Assembly (NCBI GenBank): GCA_949299375.1
Contig: CASGAH010000007.1
Coordinates: 1 to 39,386 of the forward strand
Reading direction: 5' to 3'
Source: an uncultured Eubacteriales bacterium
GTDB taxonomy: Bacteria > Bacillota > Clostridia > Lachnospirales > Lachnospiraceae
DNA: 39,386 bases
Below are positions 25,672-33,892 of this stretch, piece by piece; the stretch's first letter is position 1, and every line of letters begins with the position of its first letter. The notes under the pieces are model-generated. The model saw only the letters and a program-made list of their open reading frames with translations, searched no databases and was not told the DNA's origin. A program made the translations under genes and the position numbers.

Positions 25672-26478
25672 ATGAAACGATTTTTTACAAGAAAATTACT
25701 TGCACTGATGTGCATGATTGCCTGTATTGCTGCCATGACTGCGTGTTCCCAGGAAAGTAACGATCAAAGCAAAATTCTAGGCGAGGAAAGCTTAAAGTCG
25801 AGTGCAGAATACAATCTTCAGATCGTGAACGAATACAGCGACAGCGAGCTGAATCAGGTGAAAGGGCAGGCGTCGGCAAGCGGGAACGAGATGCTGGAAA
25901 CATTTGTGGATTCGCTTCTCACAGTCAGAGCGGAATGCGGAAAATATGCCGGAACGAAAGATGACTGGTCCTATGACTTTGACGGCAAAACGGCGACAGT
26001 CTCCGTCACAACCGTGTACGGAGAGCGCGATGTCCAGTTCCGGATGGTGTTTGAAGAGACGGAGGACGGAGAGACACAGATCGTTTCCGCTCAGTTTGAG
26101 CCGGTCAGAACTGTCGGACAGAAGATGTCGGATGCTGCGGTGCATACGGCAATCGGAATGATTACAGTATTTTTCGCCCTGATCATTATCATCGCTCTCA
26201 TCTATTGCCTCCGGTATGTCCCGAAACTCCAGAAACGGATTGCGGCATCCGGACAAGCGGAAGATGTCCAGGCGCAGAAAGAAACTGGTTTCGCCGGGGA
26301 GGAGCCATCCGCCCGGGGCAATGAGGCAGACACAGAAATGGATCTGGCGGACGATCTGGAACTTGTCGCAGTAATCGCTGCGGCGATTGCGGCAATGGAA
26401 AATACATCAGCGGACGGGCTTGTTGTCCGTTCGATCAGGCGTGTACCAAACAGCAAGTGGAAATATGCATCACATTGA
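25672..26478 (+). CDS. mmdD: Na+-pump decarboxylase gamma/delta subunit (OadG/MmdD-like), lipoprotein-like
   Basis: OadG/MmdD-type subunits hold the decarboxylase complex together at the membrane. This one is long, 268 residues against about 80-130 in the classical proteins. It begins with a signal containing a lipobox-like MTAC (residues about 22-25). A globular extracytoplasmic region (about 30-160) precedes a membrane helix (about 170-190). The C-terminal cytoplasmic part ends in AVIAAAIAAMENTSADGFV-like sequence and SIRRVPNSKWKYA, a tail typical of clostridial OadG proteins. ATG 25672 follows GAGGGG. The lipoprotein prediction and the extra domain are unusual for the family. Confidence 0.78.
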   Translation: MKRFFTRKLLALMCMIACIAAMTACSQESNDQSKILGEESLKSSAEYNLQIVNEYSDSELNQVKGQASASGNEMLETFVDSLLTVRAECGKYAGTKDDWSYDFDGKTATVSVTTVYGERDVQFRMVFEETEDGETQIVSAQFEPVRTVGQKMSDAAVHTAIGMITVFFALIIIIALIYCLRYVPKLQKRIAASGQAEDVQAQKETGFAGEEPSARGNEADTEMDLADDLELVAVIAAAIAAMENTSADGLVVRSIRRVPNSKWKYASH

Positions 26479-26495
26479 GATGGAGGAAAAGCAAA

Positions 26496-26924
26496 ATGAA
26501 AAGTTATACAATTACTGTAAATGGAAATGTGTATGAAGTAACCGTAGAAGAAGGAATCAAAACTTCTCCTGCAGCTGCGGTGCAGGCTGCACCGCAGCCG
26601 AAGGCGGAAGCACCGAAGAAAGCCCCGGCTGCGCCGCAGCCGAAGGCAGAAGCACCGAAGAAAGCCCCGGCCGCTCCACAGCCGATGGCTGCTCCGGCGG
26701 GAGCCGAAGGCTCTGTGAAAGTCAGCGCTCCGATGCCCGGAAAGATCATCAGCGTTAAAGTTGCTCCCGGACAGGAAGTAAAAAGTGGGGACGTTGTATT
26801 GATTCTCGAGGCAATGAAGATGGAGAATGAGATTGTCGCACCGCAGGACGGAGTCATTGCCGCCGTTCATGTGAATGCGGGCAGCTCAGTAGAGGCGGGG
26901 GATGTTCTTGTCTCGTTAGACTGA
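26496..26924 (+). CDS. mmdC: Biotin carboxyl carrier protein of the decarboxylase
   Basis: 142-residue carrier. A short N-terminal domain (KSYTITVNGNVYEVTVEE), a flexible Ala/Pro/Lys linker with two copies of QPKAEAPKKAPAA, and a C-terminal biotinyl domain. The biotinylated lysine is in EAMKMEN, with GEV-type strands around it. It shuttles CO2 between the carboxyltransferase(s) and the membrane beta subunit. ATG 26496 follows TGGAGG, 17 bases after the previous stop. Equivalent to the 1.3S subunit of transcarboxylase. Confidence 0.93.
   Translation: MKSYTITVNGNVYEVTVEEGIKTSPAAAVQAAPQPKAEAPKKAPAAPQPKAEAPKKAPAAPQPMAAPAGAEGSVKVSAPMPGKIISVKVAPGQEVKSGDVVLILEAMKMENEIVAPQDGVIAAVHVNAGSSVEAGDVLVSLD
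26595..26678 (+). repeat. Two 42-bp tandem repeats in the biotin-carrier linker
   Basis: Units 26595-26636 and 26637-26678 differ at only a few third positions and encode QPKAEAPKKAPAAP twice. It is the flexible swinging-arm linker and could vary in copy number. Confidence 0.85.
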
Positions 26925-27018
26925 CAGATGTGATCGGATGGGAGGAAATTCTTTCCATTCGGTCAGGGAATGGGGATCGGCAGCTTTGGATCAAAACAAT
27001 ACCAGGGAGGTACGCAGC

Positions 27019-28167
27019 ATGACGAGTATTGCAACTACATTAGACAACTTGATTCACCAGACCGCTTTTTTTAATCTGAGCTGGGGAAATTACGTGATGA
27101 TCCTTGTGGCGTTTGTACTTTTGTATCTGGCCATTCGAAAGGGATACGAGCCGCTTCTTCTCGTTCCCATCTCGTTTGGCATGCTGCTGGTGAACCTGTT
27201 CCCCGACATTATGCTGACGATTGAAGATTCCGAAAATGGAGTCGGGGGGCTTTTGCACTATTTCTATCTGCTCGATGAATGGAGCATTTTCCCCTCTCTC
27301 ATTTTCCTGGGAGTCGGTGCGATGACCGATTTTGGACCACTGATTGCAAACCCGATGAGTTTTCTTCTGGGTGCAGCGGCACAATTTGGCATTTATGTCG
27401 CATATTTCCTCGCAATTTTGCTCGGATTTCCTGAAAAAGCCGCCGCTGCCATTTCCATCATCGGCGGCGCAGACGGACCGACTTCGATTTTCCTGTGCAG
27501 CAAGCTCAGACAGACAGAATACATGGGACCGATCGCAGTTGCCGCTTACTCATACATGTCGCTTGTTCCGATCATTCAGCCTCCCATTATGAAATGGATG
27601 ACGACAGAGGAGGAGCGGATGATCAAAATGGAGCAGCTGCGGCCAGTTTCCAAGCTGGAGAAAATTTTGTTCCCCATTGTCGTCACCGTAGTGGTGGTGA
27701 TGATTCTTCCTACAACCGCACCGCTCATCGGAATGCTGATGCTCGGAAACCTGTTCCGGGAATGCGGCGTTGTGAGACAGCTGACAGAGACCGCTTCCAA
27801 TGCCATGATGTACATCGTTGTCATCCTGCTCGGAACGTCTGTCGGTGCGACGACAAGCGCAGAGGCATTTTTAAAGTGGACGACAATCAAGATCGTGATC
27901 CTTGGATTTGTTGCGTTCGCCTTCGGAACGGCGGCAGGTGTGCTGTTTGGGAAAATCATGTGTAAAGTGACGCATGGAAAAGTAAATCCTTTGATTGGTT
28001 CCGCCGGAGTATCGGCAGTGCCGATGGCAGCCCGGGTCTCCCAGAAAGTCGGAGCGGAAGCAGATCCGACAAACTTCCTTCTGATGCACGCAATGGGGCC
28101 GAATGTGGCAGGCGTGATCGGGACTGCAGTTGCGGCGGGAACCTTTATGGCGATATTTGGTGTTTAA
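27019..28167 (+). CDS. mmdB: Na+-transporting decarboxylase beta subunit (OadB/MmdB)
   Basis: Polytopic membrane subunit that decarboxylates carboxybiotin and exports Na+. The 382-residue length and about nine to ten membrane segments fit. Family motifs include FLGVGAMTDFGPLIANP, the Na+/proton-binding GGADGPTSIF (Asp near residue 151), SLVPIIQPPIMK and GSAGVSAVPMAARV. ATG 27019 follows GGGAGGT; the frame is open from 26938. This gene makes the operon a sodium pump and not just a soluble transcarboxylase. Confidence 0.95.
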   Translation: MTSIATTLDNLIHQTAFFNLSWGNYVMILVAFVLLYLAIRKGYEPLLLVPISFGMLLVNLFPDIMLTIEDSENGVGGLLHYFYLLDEWSIFPSLIFLGVGAMTDFGPLIANPMSFLLGAAAQFGIYVAYFLAILLGFPEKAAAAISIIGGADGPTSIFLCSKLRQTEYMGPIAVAAYSYMSLVPIIQPPIMKWMTTEEERMIKMEQLRPVSKLEKILFPIVVTVVVVMILPTTAPLIGMLMLGNLFRECGVVRQLTETASNAMMYIVVILLGTSVGATTSAEAFLKWTTIKIVILGFVAFAFGTAAGVLFGKIMCKVTHGKVNPLIGSAGVSAVPMAARVSQKVGAEADPTNFLLMHAMGPNVAGVIGTAVAAGTFMAIFGV

Positions 28168-28194
28168 GACGATAGAAATTTGGAGGTTAAGAAA

Positions 28195-29607
28195 ATGGCA
28201 GGCAAGGGAAAAAATGCGGTAGGAATTACCGAGACAGTTTTACGGGATGCCCATCAATCCTTGATCGCGACCAGAATGACAACAGAGCAGATGCTTCCGA
28301 TCGTAGACAAGATGGACAAGATCGGGTATCACTCGGTAGAATGCTGGGGCGGCGCGACGTTTGACGCATCCCTCCGCTTCCTCAAAGAAGATCCCTGGGA
28401 TCGACTGAGAAAACTGAGAGACGGATTCAAGCATACAAAGCTGCAGATGCTCTTTCGGGGGCAGAATATATTGGGATATCGCCCGTATGCAGATGACGTC
28501 GTAGAATATTTTGTGCAGAAATCAATCGCAAATGGAATCGATATCATTCGTATTTTTGACTGTCTCAATGACCTTCGCAATCTGCAGACGGCAGTGACGG
28601 CGTCCAACAAAGAGGGCGGACATGCGCAAGTTGCGCTCTCCTACACGCTGGGAGATGCGTATACGCTGGATTACTGGAAAGACATCGCAAAAAGAATCGA
28701 AGAGATGGGTGCCAACTCGATCTGTATCAAGGATATGGCGGGACTTCTGATTCCGTACAGAGCGACGGAGCTAGTTTCCGCATTGAAGGAGGCGGTTCAC
28801 CTCCCGATCCAGCTGCACACCCACTACACGTCCGGTGTCGCTTCCATGACATATCTGAAAGCGGTTGAGGCAGGATGCGATGTCATTGACTGCGCGATGT
28901 CTCCGTTTGCTCTCGGAACAAGCCAGCCGGCAACCGAAGTTATGGTTGAGACGTTCAGTGGGACGGAATATGACACGGGACTGAATCTGGAGGCACTGGG
29001 AGAAATCGCAGACTACTTCCGGCCGATTCAGGAGGAATGCCTAAAGAGCGGTCTTTTAAATCCGAAGGTTATGGGCGTCAACATTAAGACACTGCAGTAT
29101 CAGGTGCCGGGCGGTATGCTCTCCAACCTGGTGTCGCAGTTAAAGGATGCCCACCAGGAAGACAAATATTATCAGGTGCTGGAGGAAGTGCCGAGAGTGA
29201 GAAAGGATTTCGGGGAGCCGCCACTTGTGACGCCGTCTTCTCAGATTGTAGGAACACAGGCAGTGCTGAATGTTCTCACAGGAGAGCGCTATAAAATGAT
29301 CACAAAGGAGAGCAAGGCACTTCTGAAAGGGGAATACGGGAAGACAACGCTTCCGGTCAATCCCGAGGTTCAGGCAAAAGCATTAAAGGGAGAAAAACCG
29401 ATTACGTGCCGTCCTGCCGATCTTCTGGAGCCGGAGCTGAAGAAACTGGAATCTGAGATGGAGCAGTACAAAATGCAGGAGGAAGACGTTTTGTCCTACG
29501 CATTGTTCCCGCAGGTTGCAACAGAGTATTTCCGCTACAGAGAGGCGCAGCAGACAAAGATCGACCCGGATGCAGCGGATCCGGAGAGCAAATCTTACCC
29601 GGTATAA
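28195..29607 (+). CDS. Oxaloacetate decarboxylase alpha/transcarboxylase 5S-type carboxyltransferase
   Basis: 470-residue carboxyltransferase using oxaloacetate/pyruvate. The TIM-barrel signatures are RDAHQSLIATRM (metal Asp), IRIFDCLNDLRN, CIKDMAGLL (lysine expected to be carbamylated) and HTHYTSG (metal histidines), followed by the post-barrel domain GGMLSNLVSQL. It stops before where OadA normally carries its biotin domain, so it must use the separate carrier encoded upstream. ATG 28195 follows TTGGAGGT; TTG 28180 is rejected. Together with the MmdA-type and BCCP genes it completes the 12S, 1.3S and 5S set of a transcarboxylase. Confidence 0.93.
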   Translation: MAGKGKNAVGITETVLRDAHQSLIATRMTTEQMLPIVDKMDKIGYHSVECWGGATFDASLRFLKEDPWDRLRKLRDGFKHTKLQMLFRGQNILGYRPYADDVVEYFVQKSIANGIDIIRIFDCLNDLRNLQTAVTASNKEGGHAQVALSYTLGDAYTLDYWKDIAKRIEEMGANSICIKDMAGLLIPYRATELVSALKEAVHLPIQLHTHYTSGVASMTYLKAVEAGCDVIDCAMSPFALGTSQPATEVMVETFSGTEYDTGLNLEALGEIADYFRPIQEECLKSGLLNPKVMGVNIKTLQYQVPGGMLSNLVSQLKDAHQEDKYYQVLEEVPRVRKDFGEPPLVTPSSQIVGTQAVLNVLTGERYKMITKESKALLKGEYGKTTLPVNPEVQAKALKGEKPITCRPADLLEPELKKLESEMEQYKMQEEDVLSYALFPQVATEYFRYREAQQTKIDPDAADPESKSYPV

Positions 29608-29637
29608 TTGAGAGACTAGAAAATATTGACTGATGGG

Positions 29638-29668
29638 AATGTGTCCTTCCAAAATGGGGGGACACATT
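29638..29668 (+). terminator. Hairpin after the decarboxylase operon
   Basis: AATGTGTCC (29638-29646) pairs exactly with GGACACATT (29660-29668). Only a short T-run (TTTC) follows, so termination is likely but weak. Confidence 0.5.
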
Positions 29669-29754
29669 TCCTGTCCGATGATCACAGCGATCGCCGCGAA
29701 CCGATCGCCGAAAATCAGGGACCGGAACGAGAACATAACGTCTGGAGGTTACAG

Positions 29755-31014
29755 ATGAGAACAACAACGATTGTGATTGGAGGAGGCGCGGCGGGCATGA
29801 TGGCGGCAATTGCTGCGGCTACCCGTCAGGAAAAAGTGCATCTTTTCGAGAAAAATGAAAAACTCGGAAAAAAGATCTACATTACGGGGAAAGGAAGATG
29901 CAATGTCACCAACGCCTCCGACATGGACACGCTTTTCCAGAACGTGATGACAAACCGAAAGTTTCTCTACAGCGCGTTCTATGGATTTACAAATGAAGAT
30001 GTGATGCAGCTATTTTGCTCCTGCGGCTGCCCGCTGAAAGTGGAGAGAGGAAACCGCGTTTTCCCGGAATCCGACAAGTCCTCCGACATCATTGATGCGC
30101 TTCGGCGCAAAATGCAGCAGTTGGGGGTCCAGGTCCATCTTCGCAGGGAAGTAAAACAGCTTCTTTTGAGCGAGGACGCAGACGGAAACAAACGATGCAG
30201 CGGCGTCGTGTTAAAAGGCGGCCAGAATTGGTACGCAGATGATGTGATTGTAGCCACGGGAGGGCTGTCGTATCCGTCAACCGGTTCGACGGGGGACGGA
30301 TATCGGTTTGCCAGGGAGGCGGGTCATACGGTAACGCCGCTGTCCCCGGGGCTTGTCCCTTTTACCGCAGGAGAAGAGTGGATCGGGATGCTGCAAGGGC
30401 TGTCCCTGCGGAATGTGGAGGTGACAATCCGGGAGGGGAAGCGTGAACTGTACCGCCAGTTTGGGGAAATGCTTTTCACGCATTACGGCGTGAGCGGCCC
30501 CATCCTGCTGAGTGCCAGCAGCATTGTGGCAAAGGAAATCCAAACACATCCGCTCACGCTTCAGATTGACTTGAAGCCCGCGCTCACGCAGGAGCAGCTC
30601 GATCAGCGCATTTTGCGTGACTTTGCGGCAGTCCAAAACAGACAGCTGAAAAATGCGCTGGGAGGTCTGTACCCGGCGAAACTGATTCCGGTCATTCTTC
30701 GGCAAAGCAAGGTTGACGGCGAAACAATGATTCACGACCTGTCGAGAGAGGATCGAAAACGTCTGCTCGAAACAACAAAAAATTTTCGCTTGACGCTTAC
30801 GGGACTTCGGGATTATAATGAGGCTGTTATCACGCAGGGGGGAGTCAGTGTGAAGGAGATCAATCCGGGAACAATGGAATCCAAAAAAGTTCGGCATCTG
30901 TATTTCGCAGGCGAAGTTCTGGATGTGGACGCCCTGACAGGGGGATATAACCTGCAGATTGCCTGGTCTACAGGATATGCAGCGGGAAATGGGAGGATCA
31001 CAGATGGGATTTAG
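29755..31014 (+). CDS. HI0933/BaiN-family FAD-dependent oxidoreductase
   Basis: 419-residue flavoprotein. N-terminal FAD-binding VIGGGAAGMMAAIAAA is followed by LFEKNEKLGKKIYITGKGRCNVTN, the hallmark of the HI0933/YhiN/BaiN family. VIVATGGLSYPSTGSTGDGY and the C-terminal LYFAGEVLDVDALTGGYNLQ complete the FAD site. Some members reduce bile-acid intermediates (BaiN), but most are uncharacterised, so I name no substrate. ATG 29755 follows TGGAGGT. It overlaps cmk by 11 bases. Confidence 0.9.
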   Translation: MRTTTIVIGGGAAGMMAAIAAATRQEKVHLFEKNEKLGKKIYITGKGRCNVTNASDMDTLFQNVMTNRKFLYSAFYGFTNEDVMQLFCSCGCPLKVERGNRVFPESDKSSDIIDALRRKMQQLGVQVHLRREVKQLLLSEDADGNKRCSGVVLKGGQNWYADDVIVATGGLSYPSTGSTGDGYRFAREAGHTVTPLSPGLVPFTAGEEWIGMLQGLSLRNVEVTIREGKRELYRQFGEMLFTHYGVSGPILLSASSIVAKEIQTHPLTLQIDLKPALTQEQLDQRILRDFAAVQNRQLKNALGGLYPAKLIPVILRQSKVDGETMIHDLSREDRKRLLETTKNFRLTLTGLRDYNEAVITQGGVSVKEINPGTMESKKVRHLYFAGEVLDVDALTGGYNLQIAWSTGYAAGNGRITDGI

Positions 31015-31684
31015 TATTGCGATTGACGGACCGGCGGGAGCCGGGAAAAGCACCATTGCCAAAAGAGTTGCAAGCGCGTTGTCATTTCTATATGTAGATA
31101 CCGGTGCGATGTACCGCGCCATCGCGTACGACATGCTGAGGCGCCAGATCGATCTCACAGATGAGGAGGCGGTTTCCAAAGCGTGCGCTTCCATAGAAGT
31201 CAACGTTGTATATGTGGAGGGGGAACAGCAGGTTCTTCTAAATGGCGAAAATGTAACAGCATATATCCGCACACAGGAAGTTGGAAACGCAGCTTCCGCA
31301 GTCGGGGCCTATCCCGCAGTCCGGGAGAAATTGCTGAAGTCGCAGCGCAGGCTGGCAGCCAACGCGGACATCGTGATGGATGGACGCGACATCGGAACAT
31401 GTGTCCTGCCCAATGCCAACCTCAAAATTTATCTGACAGCATCGCCTCACGTTCGGGCAAAAAGACGATTTATGGAGTTGACAAAAAAGGAAATAGATTG
31501 TAAGATAGAAGAGATTGAGCAGGATATCATAAAGCGAGACAATCGGGACATGCACAGGGCCGTTGCCCCTCTCAAAAAAGCGGAGGACGCGGTTGTGCTG
31601 GACAGTTCCGATCGAACCATTGAGCAGGTAACAGAGCGCATTCTTTCGATGGTCAGAGAGCGGTATCATTCAATCGAATATTGA
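31004..31684 (+). CDS. cmk: Cytidylate kinase
   Basis: Phosphorylates CMP and dCMP with ATP. The 226-residue protein has the P-loop DGPAGAGKSTIAK near the start, YVDTGAMYRA, VMDGRDIGTCVLP and the lid region RDNRDMHRAVAPLKKAEDA. ATG 31004 follows GGGAGGA inside the previous gene. Neighbour ispH-rpsA begins about 70 bases after its stop; the cmk-ispH-rpsA order is standard in Clostridia. Confidence 0.96.
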   Translation: MGFSIAIDGPAGAGKSTIAKRVASALSFLYVDTGAMYRAIAYDMLRRQIDLTDEEAVSKACASIEVNVVYVEGEQQVLLNGENVTAYIRTQEVGNAASAVGAYPAVREKLLKSQRRLAANADIVMDGRDIGTCVLPNANLKIYLTASPHVRAKRRFMELTKKEIDCKIEEIEQDIIKRDNRDMHRAVAPLKKAEDAVVLDSSDRTIEQVTERILSMVRERYHSIEY

Positions 31685-31755
31685 TGAGAAATGCAGGAAG
31701 GCGCAGGCGAGGGCTTTTGCAGCTGCTTCGCTTGGCCGACAGCATGGAGGCAATA

Positions 31756-33666
31756 TTGGAAATCAGGGTAGCAAAGACAGCTGGATTCTGTTTCGGGGTA
31801 AAGCGGGCAGTAGACCAGGTCTATGAGCAGTTGAAACAGCATCAGGGAACGCCGATTTATACACTCGGACCCATCATCCACAATGAACAGGTCATTCAGG
31901 ATATGGAGAGCAAAGGCGTAATCGTTATGGAAGAGACAGACATCGATAAACTGCAAGGTGGAATCGTGATCATCCGATCGCATGGTGTGCCAAAACGTGT
32001 CTATGATCTGCTGAAAGCACAGCAGCATCTGACTGTTGTAGATGCGACCTGTCCGTTTGTGAAGAAGATTCATCGAATCGTGCAGGAGCACAGCCGGAAA
32101 GGGGAGCAGATTGTCATTGTGGGAAACCGCAGCCACCCGGAGGTCCAGGGGATTCTTGGATGGAGTGAGACGCCGACCTTTGTCGTCCAGACTCCGCAGG
32201 AAGTGGAATGCCTTCCCGTCACTATGGACCGGAAGATCTGTATCGTGTCGCAGACAACATTTCATCACAAAAAATTTCAGATTTTAGTTGAAAAATTCCG
32301 AAATATGGCTTATGATATAGAGTGTGTGAATACGATTTGCAACGCGACGCAGGAACGGCAGGAGGAAGCGGCGAAAATATCCGCCGAAGTTGACACCATG
32401 CTCGTCATCGGAGGACGCAATAGTTCGAACACCCAGAAGCTGTTTGATATTTGCAAAAAAGAATGCAAAGATACTTACTATATACAAACGTTAGAGGATT
32501 TTGACACCCGTTGGATCACTTCTAGGAATAAAGTAGGTATTACAGCAGGGGCATCTACCCCTAAAAAAATTATAGAGGAGGTTCAAACAAAAATGTCAGA
32601 AGAGAGTTTTGAACAAATGCTGGAGGATTCATTAAAAACCATCACAGTGGGAGAAGTTATCAAAGGTAAGGTCATCGATGTAAAAGAGGATGAAATTGTC
32701 CTGAATATAGGCTACAAGGCTGACGGCATCATTGCAAGAAATGAATATACAAAAACTCCCAATGCGGATTTGAGAAATTTAGTTAAGGTGGGCGAAGAGT
32801 TGGAAGCAAAGGTTTTAAAGGTGAATGACGGAGAAGGCCAGGTACAGCTTTCCTCCAGACGCCTGCAGGCGGAAAGAGTAAGCAAAGTGCTGGAAGAAGC
32901 CTTCAACGAAAAGACGGTTTTGAAAGCAACCGTAAATCAGGTGTTGACCGGCGGTCTGAGCGTGATGGTAGACGACACGAGAGTATTTATTCCGGCGAGC
33001 CTTGTATCGGATACGTACGAGAAGAATCTGGAAAAATACGCAGGTCAGGAAGTGGAATTCGTGATTACCGAGTTCAACCCGAAGAAGCGCCGCATCATCG
33101 GCGACTGCAAGCAGCTGATCATCGCAAGAAAAGAAAAGATGAAAGAAGAACTGTTTGCAAGACTGGAGCCAGGCCAGACCGTTACCGGAACAGTAAAAAA
33201 CGTAACTGACTTCGGAGCCTTTGTCGACCTGGGCGGTGCAGACGGACTGCTTCACATTTCTGAGATGTCCTGGGGCAGAGTGGAGAATCCGAAGAAGGTA
33301 TTCAAGGGCGGAGAGGAAATCAAAGTTCTTGTAAAAGCCATCGATGGAAACAAAATTGCGCTGAGCCTGAAGTTCCCGGAGACCAATCCGTGGGCAAACG
33401 CCGCAGAGAAGTATGCAGTTGGAAATGTTGTATCTGGTAAAGTTGCCAGAATGACAGACTTCGGCGCATTTGTAGAACTGGAAACAGGGGTAGACGCACT
33501 CCTCCATGTTTCCCAGATCGCAAAAGAGCACATCGAAAAGCCTTCTGATGTGCTGTCCATCGGACAGATCGTGGATGCCAAAGTTGTGGACTTCAACGCA
33601 GATACAAAGAAGATCAGCCTGAGCATTAAGGCACTTCTGGCTGGACTTCCAAAAGATGCAGAATAA
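31756..33666 (+). CDS. ispH-rpsA: IspH-ribosomal protein S1 fusion (HMBPP reductase / S1)
   Basis: Residues 1-279 are 4-hydroxy-3-methylbut-2-enyl diphosphate reductase, the last enzyme of the MEP isoprenoid pathway. Its 4Fe-4S cysteines are C12 (GFCFGVKRAV), C99 (DATCPFV) and C195 (NTICNAT). Residues 280-636 are an S1-type RNA-binding protein with four S1 domains, the last two containing TDFGAFVDL and TDFGAFVEL. The fusion is known in Clostridia. I choose TTG 31756 because GGAGG lies six bases upstream and it gives the exact IspH N-terminus MEIRVAKTAGF; the frame is open from 31681. An internal ribosome site allows separate S1 synthesis. Confidence 0.95.
   Translation: MEIRVAKTAGFCFGVKRAVDQVYEQLKQHQGTPIYTLGPIIHNEQVIQDMESKGVIVMEETDIDKLQGGIVIIRSHGVPKRVYDLLKAQQHLTVVDATCPFVKKIHRIVQEHSRKGEQIVIVGNRSHPEVQGILGWSETPTFVVQTPQEVECLPVTMDRKICIVSQTTFHHKKFQILVEKFRNMAYDIECVNTICNATQERQEEAAKISAEVDTMLVIGGRNSSNTQKLFDICKKECKDTYYIQTLEDFDTRWITSRNKVGITAGASTPKKIIEEVQTKMSEESFEQMLEDSLKTITVGEVIKGKVIDVKEDEIVLNIGYKADGIIARNEYTKTPNADLRNLVKVGEELEAKVLKVNDGEGQVQLSSRRLQAERVSKVLEEAFNEKTVLKATVNQVLTGGLSVMVDDTRVFIPASLVSDTYEKNLEKYAGQEVEFVITEFNPKKRRIIGDCKQLIIARKEKMKEELFARLEPGQTVTGTVKNVTDFGAFVDLGGADGLLHISEMSWGRVENPKKVFKGGEEIKVLVKAIDGNKIALSLKFPETNPWANAAEKYAVGNVVSGKVARMTDFGAFVELETGVDALLHVSQIAKEHIEKPSDVLSIGQIVDAKVVDFNADTKKISLSIKALLAGLPKDAE
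32574..32595 (+). promoter_or_regulatory. Internal ribosome binding site and ATG for the S1 half
   Basis: AGAGGAGGT (32574-32582) lies 10 bases before ATG 32593, exactly where the S1 protein would begin (MSEESFEQM). This could allow S1 to be made alone in excess of the fusion, as cells need far more S1 than IspH. Confidence 0.6.
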
Positions 33667-33690
33667 GGATAGAAAAAACCGATAAAAGAG

Positions 33691-33724
33691 GCGGACTGGA
33701 AACACAAACCAGTCTGCTTTTTTG
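33691..33724 (+). terminator. Terminator of the cmk-ispH-rpsA operon
   Basis: GCGGACTGG (33691-33699) pairs with CCAGTCTGC (33709-33717) with one wobble, followed by TTTTTT. Confidence 0.9.
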
Positions 33725-33787
33725 TGCGATACGCCCGCCAATAAAATCCGCATAGCATTGCGTCAGATAGAAACCCGAAAAACGCTC

Positions 33788-33816
33788 TTGCAAATGGAAG
33801 TGCTTTGATTTATAAT
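33788..33816 (+). promoter_or_regulatory. Promoter of the COG0523/ABC operon
   Basis: TTGCAA (33788-33793), 17 bases and a consensus TATAAT (33811-33816). A small GGGAC/GTCCC dyad lies between it and the start codon (about 33841-33863). I see no clear Fur- or Zur-type palindrome. Confidence 0.78.
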
Positions 33817-33892
33817 GACGGATGGCACAGATGATTTTGCGGGACGATCGTTTTGGGAGTCCCGGGATTAGAAAAAAGAAAGGATAGCCATT

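Noticed and set aside
24300..25736. Minus-strand open frame of 478 codons over mmdA
   Set aside because: Antisense shadow of a strongly conserved carboxyltransferase.
31681..31755. N-terminal extension of the IspH-S1 fusion from an earlier start
   Set aside because: The extra residues (RNAGRRRRGLLQLL) are unlike IspH, and the best ribosome site serves TTG 31756.
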